Assembly (NCBI GenBank): GCA_015064635.1
Contig: SVRV01000006.1
Location: forward strand, 31,494 to 95,493
DNA: 64,000 bases
Direction of reading: 5' to 3'
Origin: Oscillospiraceae bacterium
Lineage (GTDB): Bacteria; Bacillota; Clostridia; Oscillospirales; SIG627
Positions 27,501-35,064 of this stretch are shown here, in pieces; positions within the stretch are counted from its first letter, which is position 1; each line of letters opens with the position of its first letter. The notes under the pieces were generated by a model. The model made no database searches. It was not told the origin of the DNA and saw only the letters and a program-made list of their open reading frames with translations. The position numbers were made by a program, and so were the translations under genes.

Positions 27501-30500
27501 TACAAAATTGTATTATTACGGTGTAACAGTTGACCTTGAGGACAACGTATCACTTGAAGGTTATACCTTCTCCGGATGGCATACACATGACACTGAAGGT
27601 GTGGTTGTTATAGAAAACGGAAGCTTTGAAATGCCTATGAGAGATGTTAATATCTACGGCTATTTCACAGCGAATACTAATACAAAGTACACAGTTGAGC
27701 ATTATCTCGAAACAATGACAGACGGGGTTTATGAATTAGGTCCTTACAAAACTCAGGAATTCGAGGGCACAACCGGTACAGAAATAACAGCAATAGCAAC
27801 AGCAGTAGACGGATTTACTTACAACGATGCAAAGAGTGCCGCAACCAAGAGCGGTATAATCACAGGTGACGGTGAACTTGTACTCAAGCTTTACTATGAC
27901 AGAAACGAATATAAGGTAGAGTATGGTTATGAAGGCGATACTTCAATAACAGGCATTCCTGCACTTCCCGCAAGTAGCACATATAAATACGGTGAAACCG
28001 TTACGGTAGAACCCGTGGCAACTGCTCCCGACGGATATACATTTGTTGGATGGTACAGAGGTACATCGGCAAATATTGTTGTAGGAACCTTTGAAATGCC
28101 TGCACACGATATAACACTTCTCGGATATTTCATGCCAAACACGGCTACCGAGTACACAGTTGAGCACTATCTCATGGATATTGACGGTACGTACCCCTCA
28201 ACTCCCGAGGACAGTGAAACTCTGTACGCAACAACAGGACACACTGTTGAAGCGAAGCCCGGAACCGAATACGTAGGCTTTACTTACGACGATGCAAAGA
28301 GTGCTGCAACCAAGAGCGGTGTAGTACTTGGTGACGGAAGTCTTGTACTCAAGCTTTACTACGCGAGAAACAAATACGAGGTTTCTTATGAGTATCGTAG
28401 AAACATTCCCACCGGTGCACCCACTCTTCCCGCAACAAAGTCGTACTATTACGGAGAAGATGTAAGCATTGCTCCGAACCCCACACTTGCAGGTTATACC
28501 TTCTCGAAGTGGCATGTGCACGATTCAGAGGGTAGTGTAAGTGTTAACAACAATGCTTTTGAAATGCCCGCAAGAGACGTGGTACTTTACGGATATTTTG
28601 AAGCAAATACAGATACAGCGTATAGAATTGAGCATTACATAGCAAATGCAGATAATACAGGCTATAACACAACTCCGTACAGATACCAGAATTTTAGCGG
28701 AGTAACAGGCGAGTCTGTAACAGGTATCCCTCTTACAATTGAAGGCTTTACTTATAACGACGCTGACAGTGCCGCAACAAAGAGCGGAACCATAGCAGGT
28801 GACGGAAGCCTTGTATTGAAGCTTTATTATTCAAGAAACAAGTATAAGGTAACATACAAGTATGAGGGTGACCTTGGCGGATTTACACCTCCCGCACTTC
28901 CTGCAGAAAAAGAATATTACTACGGTCAGATAGTAACTGCAGAAGCGAAGCCTTTTGTTACAGGATATACTTTCCATGGCTGGTATAAGGGCACAGTTAG
29001 TAACACAGTTATTGAGCCCTTTGAGATGCCCGCAAGAGATGTAGAGCTTCTCGGAAACTTCCAGCCGGGTGAAAATACACCTTATGAAGTTCATCATTAT
29101 CTTGAAACCTTGACAGACGGTGTGTATGAAACTACTCCTGCGGTAAACGAAAGACTTACAGCTACAACAGGTCACACTGTAAGAGCTACTGTACTCAACC
29201 GATTCATCGGCTTCACTTACAATGATAATGCACCCGGCAAAAAGGCTGAAGGTGTTGTAACAGCTGACGGCAAGCTTGTTCTCAAGCTGTATTACGACAG
29301 AAATGAATACAATGTAACCTATGGCTATGATGGTGACATTCCTGCAAGTGCAAGCGCACTTCCCGTAGGAGGTAAATACAAATACGGCGAAAAGGTAACA
29401 GTAGCAGCCAAAGCAACTGCTTCGGGATATATTTTCCATGGATGGTACAGAGGAACCCCCGATAATCTCGTTAGTGCAAGCTTTGATATGCCGGCATACG
29501 ATGTTCACATTCTTGGTAACTTTACAGCTTCAACAAACACACCCTATGCGGTAGAGCACTATCTTGAAAAGCTTGGCGGCGGATACGAGCTTGACACAAG
29601 TGACAAGAGATATGCAACAACAGGTGATGTTGTAAGTGCTATTAACAAGGAATATGTTGGATTTACTTACAACGAAGGAATAAGCACGCCGAGAGGTACA
29701 GTCAGAGGCGACGGTAAATTGGTTCTCGCGTTCTACTACGACAGAAACAAGTATAACGTAAGTTATGTATATGAAGTAGCACCCCCTGCAGGCGCACCTG
29801 CGCTTCCTGCTCCTCAAAACAATATAGCTTACGGAAAAACAGTAAACATTGCAGCTAAAGCAAAGCTTGCCGGCTATACCTTCAACGGTTGGACAACAGA
29901 AGACGTCAGCGTTTTGGGCAACAGCTTTGAAATGCCCTCAAAGAATGTAGTATTTAAGGGTAGCTTTACAGCAAATACCGTGGAATACAAGGTAAATTAC
30001 TGGTTCCAGAAGGTAAATGCAGGCAATAGCTTCAATAAGGCTGATTACGAACTTGATTCTGCTAATTCGTATACCGATACAGCAAAGGTAGGAGCACATG
30101 TAGAAGCCAAGGCGTTAAGCCATACAGGATTCTATGTTAACGCAGCAAACAGCAATCCCTACGGACACGTTACAGTTGATTCAAACGGCAACGGAAATCT
30201 TGTGCTTAATGTCTACTTTGACAGGCATACCTACAATGTAAGCTATGTTTACTACGGTAATCAGCCTGCGGCTGCACCCGATGTATCCGTAAACAACAAG
30301 ACAAACGTTCGCTACGGAACAAAGCTTACAGTAGCAGCTGACCCCACTCTTCAGGATTATGTATTTGACGGTTGGTACACACATACTGCAAATGTAGCAA
30401 ACGGTGAATACACAATGCCCGCACACAATGTTGAATTCATAGGAATGTTTGTACGTCAGTACAGTGTTGAATATGACCTCAACGGAGGAACAGGAGCTGT

Positions 30501-31608
30501 AGGCGTTGATTACAGCAGTAAGAAGGTAGATACAGGAACAGTAATTACAGTAAATCCCGCACCAAACCGTGACGGATATGTATTCAAAGGTTGGGTTGAG
30601 GGTAAGAACAGCTTTAATCCCGGTGATGACGTGACAGTTGACAGAAACATTGTTTTTGTTGCAAAATGGTCACCCGTTGGCGGCAATACAGTAAGATATA
30701 AGCTTACCTATGTTACAAATGGCGGTAACTATATCCCCAGCGAAAAATATCCCAGCGGAAGAAACGTTACACTTGTTAAGGTGCCTGTAAGAAACGGATA
30801 TGCATTTGAAGGTTGGTATCTTGACGAGGCTCTTACCGAGTCTGTTACCGCGGTCAAGATGACCAAGGATATTACCGTATACGCAAAATGGGTTGACGAT
30901 AACGGAGGCGCAGGCCACGGTCATACAACTCCCGAAGATCTGAACGGTGATGAGCACTTCGCATATGTTGTAGGCTATGAGGATGGCACAGTAAGACCCG
31001 GAAGCTATATTACACGAGCTGAGGTTACAACTATTTTCTTCAGACTTCTCAAGGAAGAAATAAGAGATAAAAACCTTACGTCCGAAAACACGTTCAGTGA
31101 CGTTCCCAAGTCTAAGTGGTATAATATTTCTATATCTACAATGGCGAAGCTTGGTGTTGTAAACGGAAAATATCTCAACCTGTTTGCTCCCGATGAATTT
31201 ATCACAAGAGCAGAATTCGCAGTTATTTGCGCAAGATTCGATAACTCTGAATTTGAAGTTGATGATAACTTTGTTGATGTAAAGGGACATTGGGCAGAAG
31301 CTGAAATTCATGAAGCTGCTGCACACGGATGGATAAGAGGATATGATGATAACACCTTTAAGCCTGATGCGCTTATTACACGTGCAGAAGCCATGACAAT
31401 GATAAACAGAGTTCTCAACCGCGTCCCCGAAACAAAAGAGGATCTGCTTGAAGGTATGATTGAATGGCCTGACAATTCCGATAAATCAGCTTGGTACTAT
31501 CTCATTGTACAGGAAGCTACCAACTCTCACAAATATGATATGAAGAATCATATTTATGAAAAATGGACAGTTCTTCAGCCTGTTGCAGATTGGGCTAAAT
31601 ATCAATAA
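24502..31608 (+). CDS. Giant SLH-anchored surface protein with VWA domain and repeats
   Basis: A 2368-residue protein. The start at 24502 is chosen because GGAGG (24492-24496) lies inside the ORF-track start at 24490. Residues 1-34 are a signal peptide. A von Willebrand A domain spans about 90-400, with MIDAS D103-x-S105-x-S107 and a later FTDGDPNH. From about residue 600 to 2100 two beta-rich modules alternate. One is MucBP/SHIRT-like (TKYTVEHYLMNTDG... FTYDDAKSAATKSG... LVLKLYY), about eight copies. The other is InlB-B-like (NEYKVEYGYEGD... YGETVTV... GYTFSGW... FEMPARDV), about nine. Two classical InlB B-repeats (VEYDLNGGTG, TYVTNGG) precede three SLH domains at about 2150-2330 (PGSYITRAEVTT, PDEFITRAEFAV, PDALITRAEAMT), which bind secondary cell-wall polymer. 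It looks like an adhesin held off the wall on a long stalk. Confidence 0.92.
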   Translation: MKTKRIISWFLILTMMITFIPSFGITGTKVGAASQTAPLALTGPEILQSDTKENVNQSGGIIYTKTSEAKSDGTVDITLTAHTTGVVKPVNIITPTDIVLVLDMSGSMKESFTTTTSEYVKEIGSEYTYWSGLRRRTGYGFDDDKYNDFYINLGTNSEPVYAEVSYTGQRDANGFEIYRYTEGTTTMNIYPVLSGTLDVERVNAEYPIIQFYSLEVTRTSQNKLTALKDAVKTFIDTTYQMNSTIEDTSSIHSISIVKFAGPHYSNNTTDTPTIVTGNGTYTYSGERGVNYSQVVKGLTPVDDDGAAELKSAVDSLNAAGSTAVDKGLALAEAVLKNRALTDSGNAANRNQAVIVFTDGDPNHQTGFSTSVANDAISIASRLENTADVTIYGVCIATNADENDTSANINKFMHYMSSNYPNATSMTSPGEGGSSANGYYKTPDDSHSLSMIFDAIIHDIDHPTVSLGEEATVVDTLSPYFSFVNGNATNITLMTSARKADGTWAAPVDDANLTYKIEEDRLTVDGFDFDANFVSETGRGTNGDFYGKRLVITFTVVPNYDKIDEDSAILINGDIPTNESFATINDSDEFEVAQVVTPELEAFQVVYEVDGEEHVSYNRFTGSSVIVDDAPIKEGYTFSGWEYPNGLAVSGGSFTMPQSDVKVVGKFTVNTHNVSYVYSTTPPSGASALPTAQNHDYGTTVTVAPHATAPGYIFSGWTPQQTDVNVVNGEFTMPDKNVVLIGHFIPSTATPYKVEHYLETLTDGVYEENPEITEPFSGTTGHTVSATPLNRFSGFTYNDTKSAATKSGTITGDGNLVLKLYYDRNEYKVEYGYEGDTEIAGLPALPAGGTFKYGETVTVASAAIPPAGYSFTGWYRGTVSNPVSGTFEMPAYDVHLLGYFEANTGTKYTVEHYLMNTDGTYPSAPEDFETFYGTTGHTVLATPLVKYQGFTYDDAKSAATKSGEIAGDGSLVLKLYYSRNKYNVVYQYERTIPDNPPAKPVTKLYYYGVTVDLEDNVSLEGYTFSGWHTHDTEGVVVIENGSFEMPMRDVNIYGYFTANTNTKYTVEHYLETMTDGVYELGPYKTQEFEGTTGTEITAIATAVDGFTYNDAKSAATKSGIITGDGELVLKLYYDRNEYKVEYGYEGDTSITGIPALPASSTYKYGETVTVEPVATAPDGYTFVGWYRGTSANIVVGTFEMPAHDITLLGYFMPNTATEYTVEHYLMDIDGTYPSTPEDSETLYATTGHTVEAKPGTEYVGFTYDDAKSAATKSGVVLGDGSLVLKLYYARNKYEVSYEYRRNIPTGAPTLPATKSYYYGEDVSIAPNPTLAGYTFSKWHVHDSEGSVSVNNNAFEMPARDVVLYGYFEANTDTAYRIEHYIANADNTGYNTTPYRYQNFSGVTGESVTGIPLTIEGFTYNDADSAATKSGTIAGDGSLVLKLYYSRNKYKVTYKYEGDLGGFTPPALPAEKEYYYGQIVTAEAKPFVTGYTFHGWYKGTVSNTVIEPFEMPARDVELLGNFQPGENTPYEVHHYLETLTDGVYETTPAVNERLTATTGHTVRATVLNRFIGFTYNDNAPGKKAEGVVTADGKLVLKLYYDRNEYNVTYGYDGDIPASASALPVGGKYKYGEKVTVAAKATASGYIFHGWYRGTPDNLVSASFDMPAYDVHILGNFTASTNTPYAVEHYLEKLGGGYELDTSDKRYATTGDVVSAINKEYVGFTYNEGISTPRGTVRGDGKLVLAFYYDRNKYNVSYVYEVAPPAGAPALPAPQNNIAYGKTVNIAAKAKLAGYTFNGWTTEDVSVLGNSFEMPSKNVVFKGSFTANTVEYKVNYWFQKVNAGNSFNKADYELDSANSYTDTAKVGAHVEAKALSHTGFYVNAANSNPYGHVTVDSNGNGNLVLNVYFDRHTYNVSYVYYGNQPAAAPDVSVNNKTNVRYGTKLTVAADPTLQDYVFDGWYTHTANVANGEYTMPAHNVEFIGMFVRQYSVEYDLNGGTGAVGVDYSSKKVDTGTVITVNPAPNRDGYVFKGWVEGKNSFNPGDDVTVDRNIVFVAKWSPVGGNTVRYKLTYVTNGGNYIPSEKYPSGRNVTLVKVPVRNGYAFEGWYLDEALTESVTAVKMTKDITVYAKWVDDNGGAGHGHTTPEDLNGDEHFAYVVGYEDGTVRPGSYITRAEVTTIFFRLLKEEIRDKNLTSENTFSDVPKSKWYNISISTMAKLGVVNGKYLNLFAPDEFITRAEFAVICARFDNSEFEVDDNFVDVKGHWAEAEIHEAAAHGWIRGYDDNTFKPDALITRAEAMTMINRVLNRVPETKEDLLEGMIEWPDNSDKSAWYYLIVQEATNSHKYDMKNHIYEKWTVLQPVADWAKYQ

Positions 31609-31632
31609 ACTAACAAAGTAAAAGTTAAAATG

Positions 31633-31664
31633 AGCCTGTCGTGGAATTACGGCAGGCTTGTTTT
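31633..31664 (+). terminator. Rho-independent terminator
   Basis: AGCCTGTCGT / ACGGCAGGCT, a 10-bp stem with one G-U pair, followed by TGTTTTGT, after the SLH protein. Confidence 0.8.
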
Positions 31665-31677
31665 GTCATAAAATGTA

Positions 31678-31717
31678 TCAAAATGTAATTTTTGTACATC
31701 AAAATGTAATTTTTGCC
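31678..31717. repeat. Short direct repeat ahead of the zinc-ribbon promoter
   Basis: ATCAAAATGTAATTTTTG occurs twice, 21 bp apart (about two helical turns), just upstream of the -35 box at 31720. It could be a paired protein-binding site. No regulator gene is adjacent. Confidence 0.5.
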
Positions 31718-31719
31718 CC

Positions 31720-31748
31720 TTGTAAAAATATAATATACATTGTATAAT
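31720..31748 (+). promoter_or_regulatory. Sigma-A promoter
   Basis: TTGTAA (31720-31725), a 17-nt spacer and TATAAT (31743-31748), for the zinc-ribbon DUF4190 gene. Confidence 0.7.
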
Positions 31749-31765
31749 AGTTACAACAAGGAAAG

Positions 31766-31792
31766 GCGAGTTTTTTAAAAGAAAAAATTCGC
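31766..31792 (+). promoter_or_regulatory. Stem-loop in the mRNA leader
   Basis: GCGAGTTTTTT / AAAAAATTCGC, an 11-bp stem with one G-U pair and a 5-nt loop, 20 nt before the start codon and just upstream of the Shine-Dalgarno. It is not followed by a T run, so it is more likely an mRNA stability or translation element than a terminator. Confidence 0.5.
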
Positions 31793-31812
31793 TGCATGAC
31801 AGGAGAGATTAT

Positions 31813-32280
31813 ATGAAATATTGTTCAAGATGCGGCGCACAGAATCAGGACCATGCCGCAATTTGCCATTGTTGCGGCAGAAAATTACCGCCTCCCGGTT
31901 CAGGGGCATTTTATCCTCGGGGATATCAACCACCCACAGATCCCAGACCCAACCACAAACCGCAACATCATTATAACGGGAATATCAATTATTATCAGAC
32001 ACCACAGAGGCAGCCGTCATCAAGTCTTTCGCTCGGTGTGGCAAAGGGATTTGCCATAGCATCTATGTCTTGCGGAATACTCTCACTTTTAACAATCGGT
32101 ATTTTCGCCATAGTGCTTGGAATATGCGGATTGGTTTTCGGAGCACTTGTTAAAAATGCAGGGTACAGCAAAGGATACATAAGCGGTATGTCAATAGCAG
32201 GGCTTGTTTGCGGAATCATCGGAGTTGCATTTTCTCTGATTTGGATATTTTCTGTCGGTTCGTTCTGGCTTTGGTTCTGA
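31813..32280 (+). CDS. Zinc-ribbon DUF4190 membrane protein
   Basis: A 155-residue protein. Residues 4-24 are a zinc ribbon, CSRCGAQNQDHAAICHCCG. A 50-residue Pro/Gln/His-rich linker follows (PPGSGAFYPRGYQPPTDPRPNHKPQHHYNGN). Then come two glycine-rich hydrophobic hairpins typical of DUF4190 (GFAIASMSCGILSLLTIGIFAIVLGICGLVFGALVKN and GMSIAGLVCGIIGVAFSLIWIF). Function is unknown. A close paralogue with a shorter linker follows at 32575. AGGAGAG lies 6 nt before ATG. Confidence 0.8.
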   Translation: MKYCSRCGAQNQDHAAICHCCGRKLPPPGSGAFYPRGYQPPTDPRPNHKPQHHYNGNINYYQTPQRQPSSSLSLGVAKGFAIASMSCGILSLLTIGIFAIVLGICGLVFGALVKNAGYSKGYISGMSIAGLVCGIIGVAFSLIWIFSVGSFWLWF

Positions 32281-32334
32281 TGATTATAAATCAAATAAAA
32301 ATGACATTTAAAGTTATTTCGGAAGGAGAAAAAT

Positions 32335-32445
32335 ATGAGAATAAAATCATTGGTTATATTTGCAATTCTTGTACTTGCGCTCGTTAAGGCATTCAGATTT
32401 ATCAAAAAAAGACCTTTAAAAAACAAAGCGTTTAAAGTTAATTAA
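32335..32445 (+). CDS. 36-residue single-pass membrane peptide
   Basis: This gene is absent from the ORF track because of its length. It has a good Shine-Dalgarno (GGAAGGAG, 6 nt before ATG). It encodes a 36-residue peptide with one hydrophobic helix (SLVIFAILVLALVKAF) followed by a strongly basic tail (RFIKKRPLKNKAFK). It lies 54 nt after the first zinc-ribbon gene on the same strand and before the promoter of the second, so it is probably co-transcribed with the first. I know no family for it. A small membrane protein that binds or modulates the zinc-ribbon protein is one possibility. Confidence 0.6.
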   Translation: MRIKSLVIFAILVLALVKAFRFIKKRPLKNKAFKVN

Positions 32446-32507
32446 AAGAGTTTAATTATTTATTTGATAAATGTACAAAAAATCGTAACATTTTTTTTAA
32501 AATAATA

Positions 32508-32536
32508 TTGACAAATCTTGTCATATTATGTATAAT
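32508..32536 (+). promoter_or_regulatory. Consensus sigma-A promoter
   Basis: TTGACA (32508-32513), a 17-nt spacer and TATAAT (32531-32536), for the second zinc-ribbon gene. Confidence 0.85.
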
Positions 32537-32574
32537 TAGCTTGCATTAATTTTAATTATATGGAGGTAGTTCTA

Positions 32575-32946
32575 ATGAAGGTATGTTCAAGATGCGGAGC
32601 ACAGAACCAGGACCAGGCAGCAGTTTGCTATGCTTGTGGTACACAGTTTGCTCCTCCCCAGGCAAATCCCTATCAGCAGCCCATGTACAATCCCATGGTT
32701 CCTGCTAAGGTTCCCGGAAAGGGCTTTGCGATAGCTGCGCTTGTTTGCGGTATCGTTTCTTTCTTCTTCTACGGAATCATTCTTGGTATTTTGGCTGTTA
32801 TATTCGGTGCAGTTGCTAAGAATAAGGGTTACAGAGGCGGCATGGCTACAGCCGGTATCGTGCTTGGTGTTGTCGGACTTGCATTGTACGTAGTTATGTG
32901 GATTGCTTGTCAGGGCATGTGGTCAGCATTTGCATTGTCATTGTAA
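32575..32946 (+). CDS. Zinc-ribbon DUF4190 membrane protein, second copy
   Basis: A 123-residue protein. GGAGG at 32562-32566 sets the start at 32575, not the ORF-track start at 32560. The N-terminus CSRCGAQNQDQAAVCYACG is nearly the same as in the gene at 31813. The linker is shortened to about 22 residues (PPQANPYQQPMYNPMVPAKVPGK). The DUF4190 hairpins follow (GFAIAALVCGIVSFFFYGIILGILAVIFGAVAKN and GMATAGIVLGVVGLALYVVMW). It has its own strong promoter and terminator. Function is unknown. Confidence 0.82.
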   Translation: MKVCSRCGAQNQDQAAVCYACGTQFAPPQANPYQQPMYNPMVPAKVPGKGFAIAALVCGIVSFFFYGIILGILAVIFGAVAKNKGYRGGMATAGIVLGVVGLALYVVMWIACQGMWSAFALSL

Positions 32947-32952
32947 AAAATA

Positions 32953-32983
32953 AACTGAGTCGAAAGACTCAGTTATTTTTTTG
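32953..32983 (+). terminator. Rho-independent terminator
   Basis: AACTGAGTC-GAAA-GACTCAGTT, a 9-bp stem with a stable GAAA tetraloop, followed by A and seven T. Confidence 0.9.
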
Positions 32984-33014
32984 TTTTTTGTTATTACATA
33001 CACATCTTGCGCTT

Positions 33015-33599
33015 TTATAACAAGCTTGTAATAAATATTTCAAGACCGATTGCAATGAGAATTATACCACCGAAAATATTTGCTTTTCCCGAGAAAATTG
33101 TACCGGTTTTCTTTCCGATGATTATGCCGAAAAAGCAGATGATGAACGTTATAACTGCGATAACGAGAGCAGATATAAGAGCCTGAAGAACAGTGTATTC
33201 GGCAATTTCCAAACCTACCGAGAGGGCATCAATTGATGTAGCAATTCCTTGTATAAGAAGAGCTGAAAGAGTGAGCTTGTGGAGCTTGCATTCTTCACCT
33301 ACGCAGTTTTTTCCTTCTATTATCATCTTTATGCCTATGTATCCGAGAAGGATGAGAGCAATAACGGGAATGAATTTTTCAAACGATTTAAAAAGCTCAA
33401 GGACGGTGTGTACAAGAACCCATCCAATCATTGGCATAAGTGCCTGAAAGAAGGCGAAAACTCCTGCAACCCCGCACATTTTTCTCTTTCTCATGCCGGG
33501 TTCGCTGAGACCCGAAACAAGGGATACAGAAAATGCATCCATTGCAAGACCTATTCCAAGTAATGCACTTGTAATAAAAAATGAGAGTGTTAAATCCAT
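33015..33599 (-). CDS. mntP: Manganese efflux pump MntP
   Basis: A 194-residue membrane protein. The ORF-track start at 33680 lies inside the riboswitch; AGGAGG at 33605-33610 sets ATG at 33599. It has six hydrophobic segments in two repeats, each with the family's acidic motif: GIGLAMDAFSVSLVSG near residue 15 and GIATSIDALSVGLE near 115. MntP exports Mn2+ and protects against manganese overload. The yybP-ykoY manganese riboswitch directly upstream is strong independent support. Confidence 0.95.
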   Translation of the reverse strand: MDLTLSFFITSALLGIGLAMDAFSVSLVSGLSEPGMRKRKMCGVAGVFAFFQALMPMIGWVLVHTVLELFKSFEKFIPVIALILLGYIGIKMIIEGKNCVGEECKLHKLTLSALLIQGIATSIDALSVGLEIAEYTVLQALISALVIAVITFIICFFGIIIGKKTGTIFSGKANIFGGIILIAIGLEIFITSLL

Positions 33600-33611
33600 G
33601 TATTCCTCCTG

Positions 33612-33639
33612 AAAAGAAAAAGTATGGCAAGTGCCATAC
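33612..33639 (-). terminator. Riboswitch expression-platform terminator
   Basis: On the minus strand GTATGGCA / TGCCATAC followed by TTTTTCTTTT, between the Mn aptamer and the mntP Shine-Dalgarno. It is the likely switching terminator that Mn2+ binding would disrupt. Confidence 0.75.
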
Positions 33640-33644
33640 AAAAA

Positions 33645-33763
33645 GAGAGAAATATCCCATGTACGGCAAACGCTTTCCATGAGTCTCGCATATTAAAGTA
33701 AGCCAGACCGAAAGGTCAGTATGTTGACTTACTGCGGCAATACCGCTTGCTACTCCCTCAACT
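33645..33763 (-). promoter_or_regulatory. yybP-ykoY manganese riboswitch
   Basis: The minus-strand leader of mntP reads GGGAGTAGC, then GCCGCAGTAAGTCAACATACTG, the ACCTTTCGGT hairpin, GGCTTACTTTAATATGCGAGACTCATGG. These are the conserved parts of the Mn2+-sensing yybP-ykoY family. It is followed by a terminator and mntP, the classic target. Binding of Mn2+ should turn the gene on. Confidence 0.88.
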
Positions 33764-33768
33764 TTTGT

Positions 33769-33797
33769 ATTTTATCATAGTTTACATAATTTGTCAA
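33769..33797 (-). promoter_or_regulatory. Promoter of the Mn riboswitch and mntP
   Basis: On the minus strand TTGACA (33797-33792), a 17-nt spacer and TAAAAT (33774-33769). One base separates its -35 from the -35 of the divergent promoter at 33799. Confidence 0.8.
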
Positions 33798-33798
33798 G

Positions 33799-33827
33799 TT
33801 GACAAGTCGAAAAAAAGGTATTATAAT
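33799..33827 (+). promoter_or_regulatory. Consensus promoter of the amidohydrolase gene
   Basis: TTGACA (33799-33804), a 17-nt spacer and TATAAT (33822-33827). The palindrome CTTGTCAA/TTGACAAG is formed where the two divergent -35 boxes meet. Confidence 0.82.
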
Positions 33828-33855
33828 TTACAAAATAAGTATATCAGGAGGAATT

Positions 33856-34962
33856 ATGAACACAATTAAGGTTATAGATTCACATATTCATATTTCAAAT
33901 TGGACTGATGCGATAGATTTGAATCACGAGGACTATAAGCAGTTTATAACACCGTTTAAAGAAATAGAGAAATTCGGATGGAGTGATGCTACCGTCACAC
34001 ATAACTATAAAGAATCTGTGAATGCTTTTATCAATTCCCGAAATTACGATTACGTAAACGTGGCGTGCATTCCATACGTCAGCGGCAGAGATGCTTCCCA
34101 GAATATTATGGCGGCATTGCTGAAGATGGATAATAAAAGGGTTTTTGCTCACGGCGGTTTTGTATATCCCGACCAACCTGTAACTTTTCCGTTCAAAGAA
34201 GGTTTTGAGCCTCACACACAGCTTGAAGAATTGATAAAAATCGGCTTTGACGGAGTGAAAATGCTTGAAACTCATCCAAAGGCAAAAAAAGTCTTGAAGA
34301 CCGATTTCACTGCAAAGGGCTTTGAATTGCTGTTCAAAAAGCTTGAAGAAGAGCAGATACATATTCTGTGGCACGTAAACGATCCGATTGAATATTGGGA
34401 TGACCCTGCAAATTCCGATCATCCCGACAGAGAAGCGGTTTACGGTGAGGTGTACGAAATATTGAGACGGCATCCGAAGCTCAAGGTAACCTTCGCTCAT
34501 ATGTGTTATATGACGACACAGAAGGAACGTCTTGAAAAGCTTCTTGACGATTATCCCAACGTGTTTATAGATATTACACCCGGTCCGAGCAATTTCCGCA
34601 ATATGAGCGAAAATGTAAAGGCTTGGAGAGAGTTTTTCATCAAATATTCTGACAGAATAATGTTTGGCTCAGATTTTTCAACACGAGGGGGCGGTTATTC
34701 GATTCCTAATGTTTACAGGTTTCTTGTGACAGATGATTCTTTCAAAATGGCAGGAATGGACGTAAAAGGCATTGCACTTGACAAAGATACACTTGATAAA
34801 ATTTTGTATAGGAATTTTTTGAAACGTGTGGGAGAAAAGCCTCGTGAAATAGATACAGAAGCACTTTCAGCCTACATAAGAAAATATGAGCACCTGCTGA
34901 CCAACGAAACAAACCGAATACCGATGCTTAACGATTGCAGGAAAAAAGGCTTGTATATATAA
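33856..34962 (+). CDS. Amidohydrolase-2 family metal-dependent hydrolase
   Basis: A 368-residue protein. AGGAGG at 33846-33851 sets the start at 33856; the ORF-track start at 33799 lies in the promoter. It is a TIM-barrel amidohydrolase (PF04909-like) with metal ligands: VIDSHIHIS near residue 8, a mid-barrel HILWHVND, LKVTFAHMCYM, and MFGSDFSTRGGG, whose D is the usual catalytic base. Relatives decarboxylate or hydrolyse aromatic or lactone substrates, so the reaction cannot be assigned. It is monocistronic. Confidence 0.8.
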   Translation: MNTIKVIDSHIHISNWTDAIDLNHEDYKQFITPFKEIEKFGWSDATVTHNYKESVNAFINSRNYDYVNVACIPYVSGRDASQNIMAALLKMDNKRVFAHGGFVYPDQPVTFPFKEGFEPHTQLEELIKIGFDGVKMLETHPKAKKVLKTDFTAKGFELLFKKLEEEQIHILWHVNDPIEYWDDPANSDHPDREAVYGEVYEILRRHPKLKVTFAHMCYMTTQKERLEKLLDDYPNVFIDITPGPSNFRNMSENVKAWREFFIKYSDRIMFGSDFSTRGGGYSIPNVYRFLVTDDSFKMAGMDVKGIALDKDTLDKILYRNFLKRVGEKPREIDTEALSAYIRKYEHLLTNETNRIPMLNDCRKKGLYI

Positions 34963-34993
34963 AATATTCCCAGCAAGTTTTCTTGAGAGTGGT

Positions 34994-35026
34994 GTGGGGA
35001 GAGAGTTCTGAGAACTCTCTCCCCAC
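34994..35026. repeat. Perfect 16-bp inverted repeat, probable terminator
   Basis: GTGGGGAGAGAGTTCT and its exact reverse complement are separated by one base, followed by A6 on the plus strand. It lies between the convergent amidohydrolase and ilvE genes. Confidence 0.7.
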
Positions 35027-35064
35027 AAAAAACGTCCCCCATCAACAAGCTTTTCTTGAGGGGG

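Noticed and set aside
28831-29508. 225-codon minus-strand ORF in the SLH protein
   Set aside because: Antisense shadow created by the repeat DNA; composition is Cys/Ser-rich and similar shadows recur in each repeat.
30670-31326. 218-codon minus-strand ORF in the SLH-coding end
   Set aside because: Antisense shadow of three clear SLH domains.
33600-33680. N-terminal extension of MntP in the ORF track (MESVCRTWD...)
   Set aside because: It would translate the riboswitch and its terminator; AGGAGG sits right before the internal ATG at 33599.
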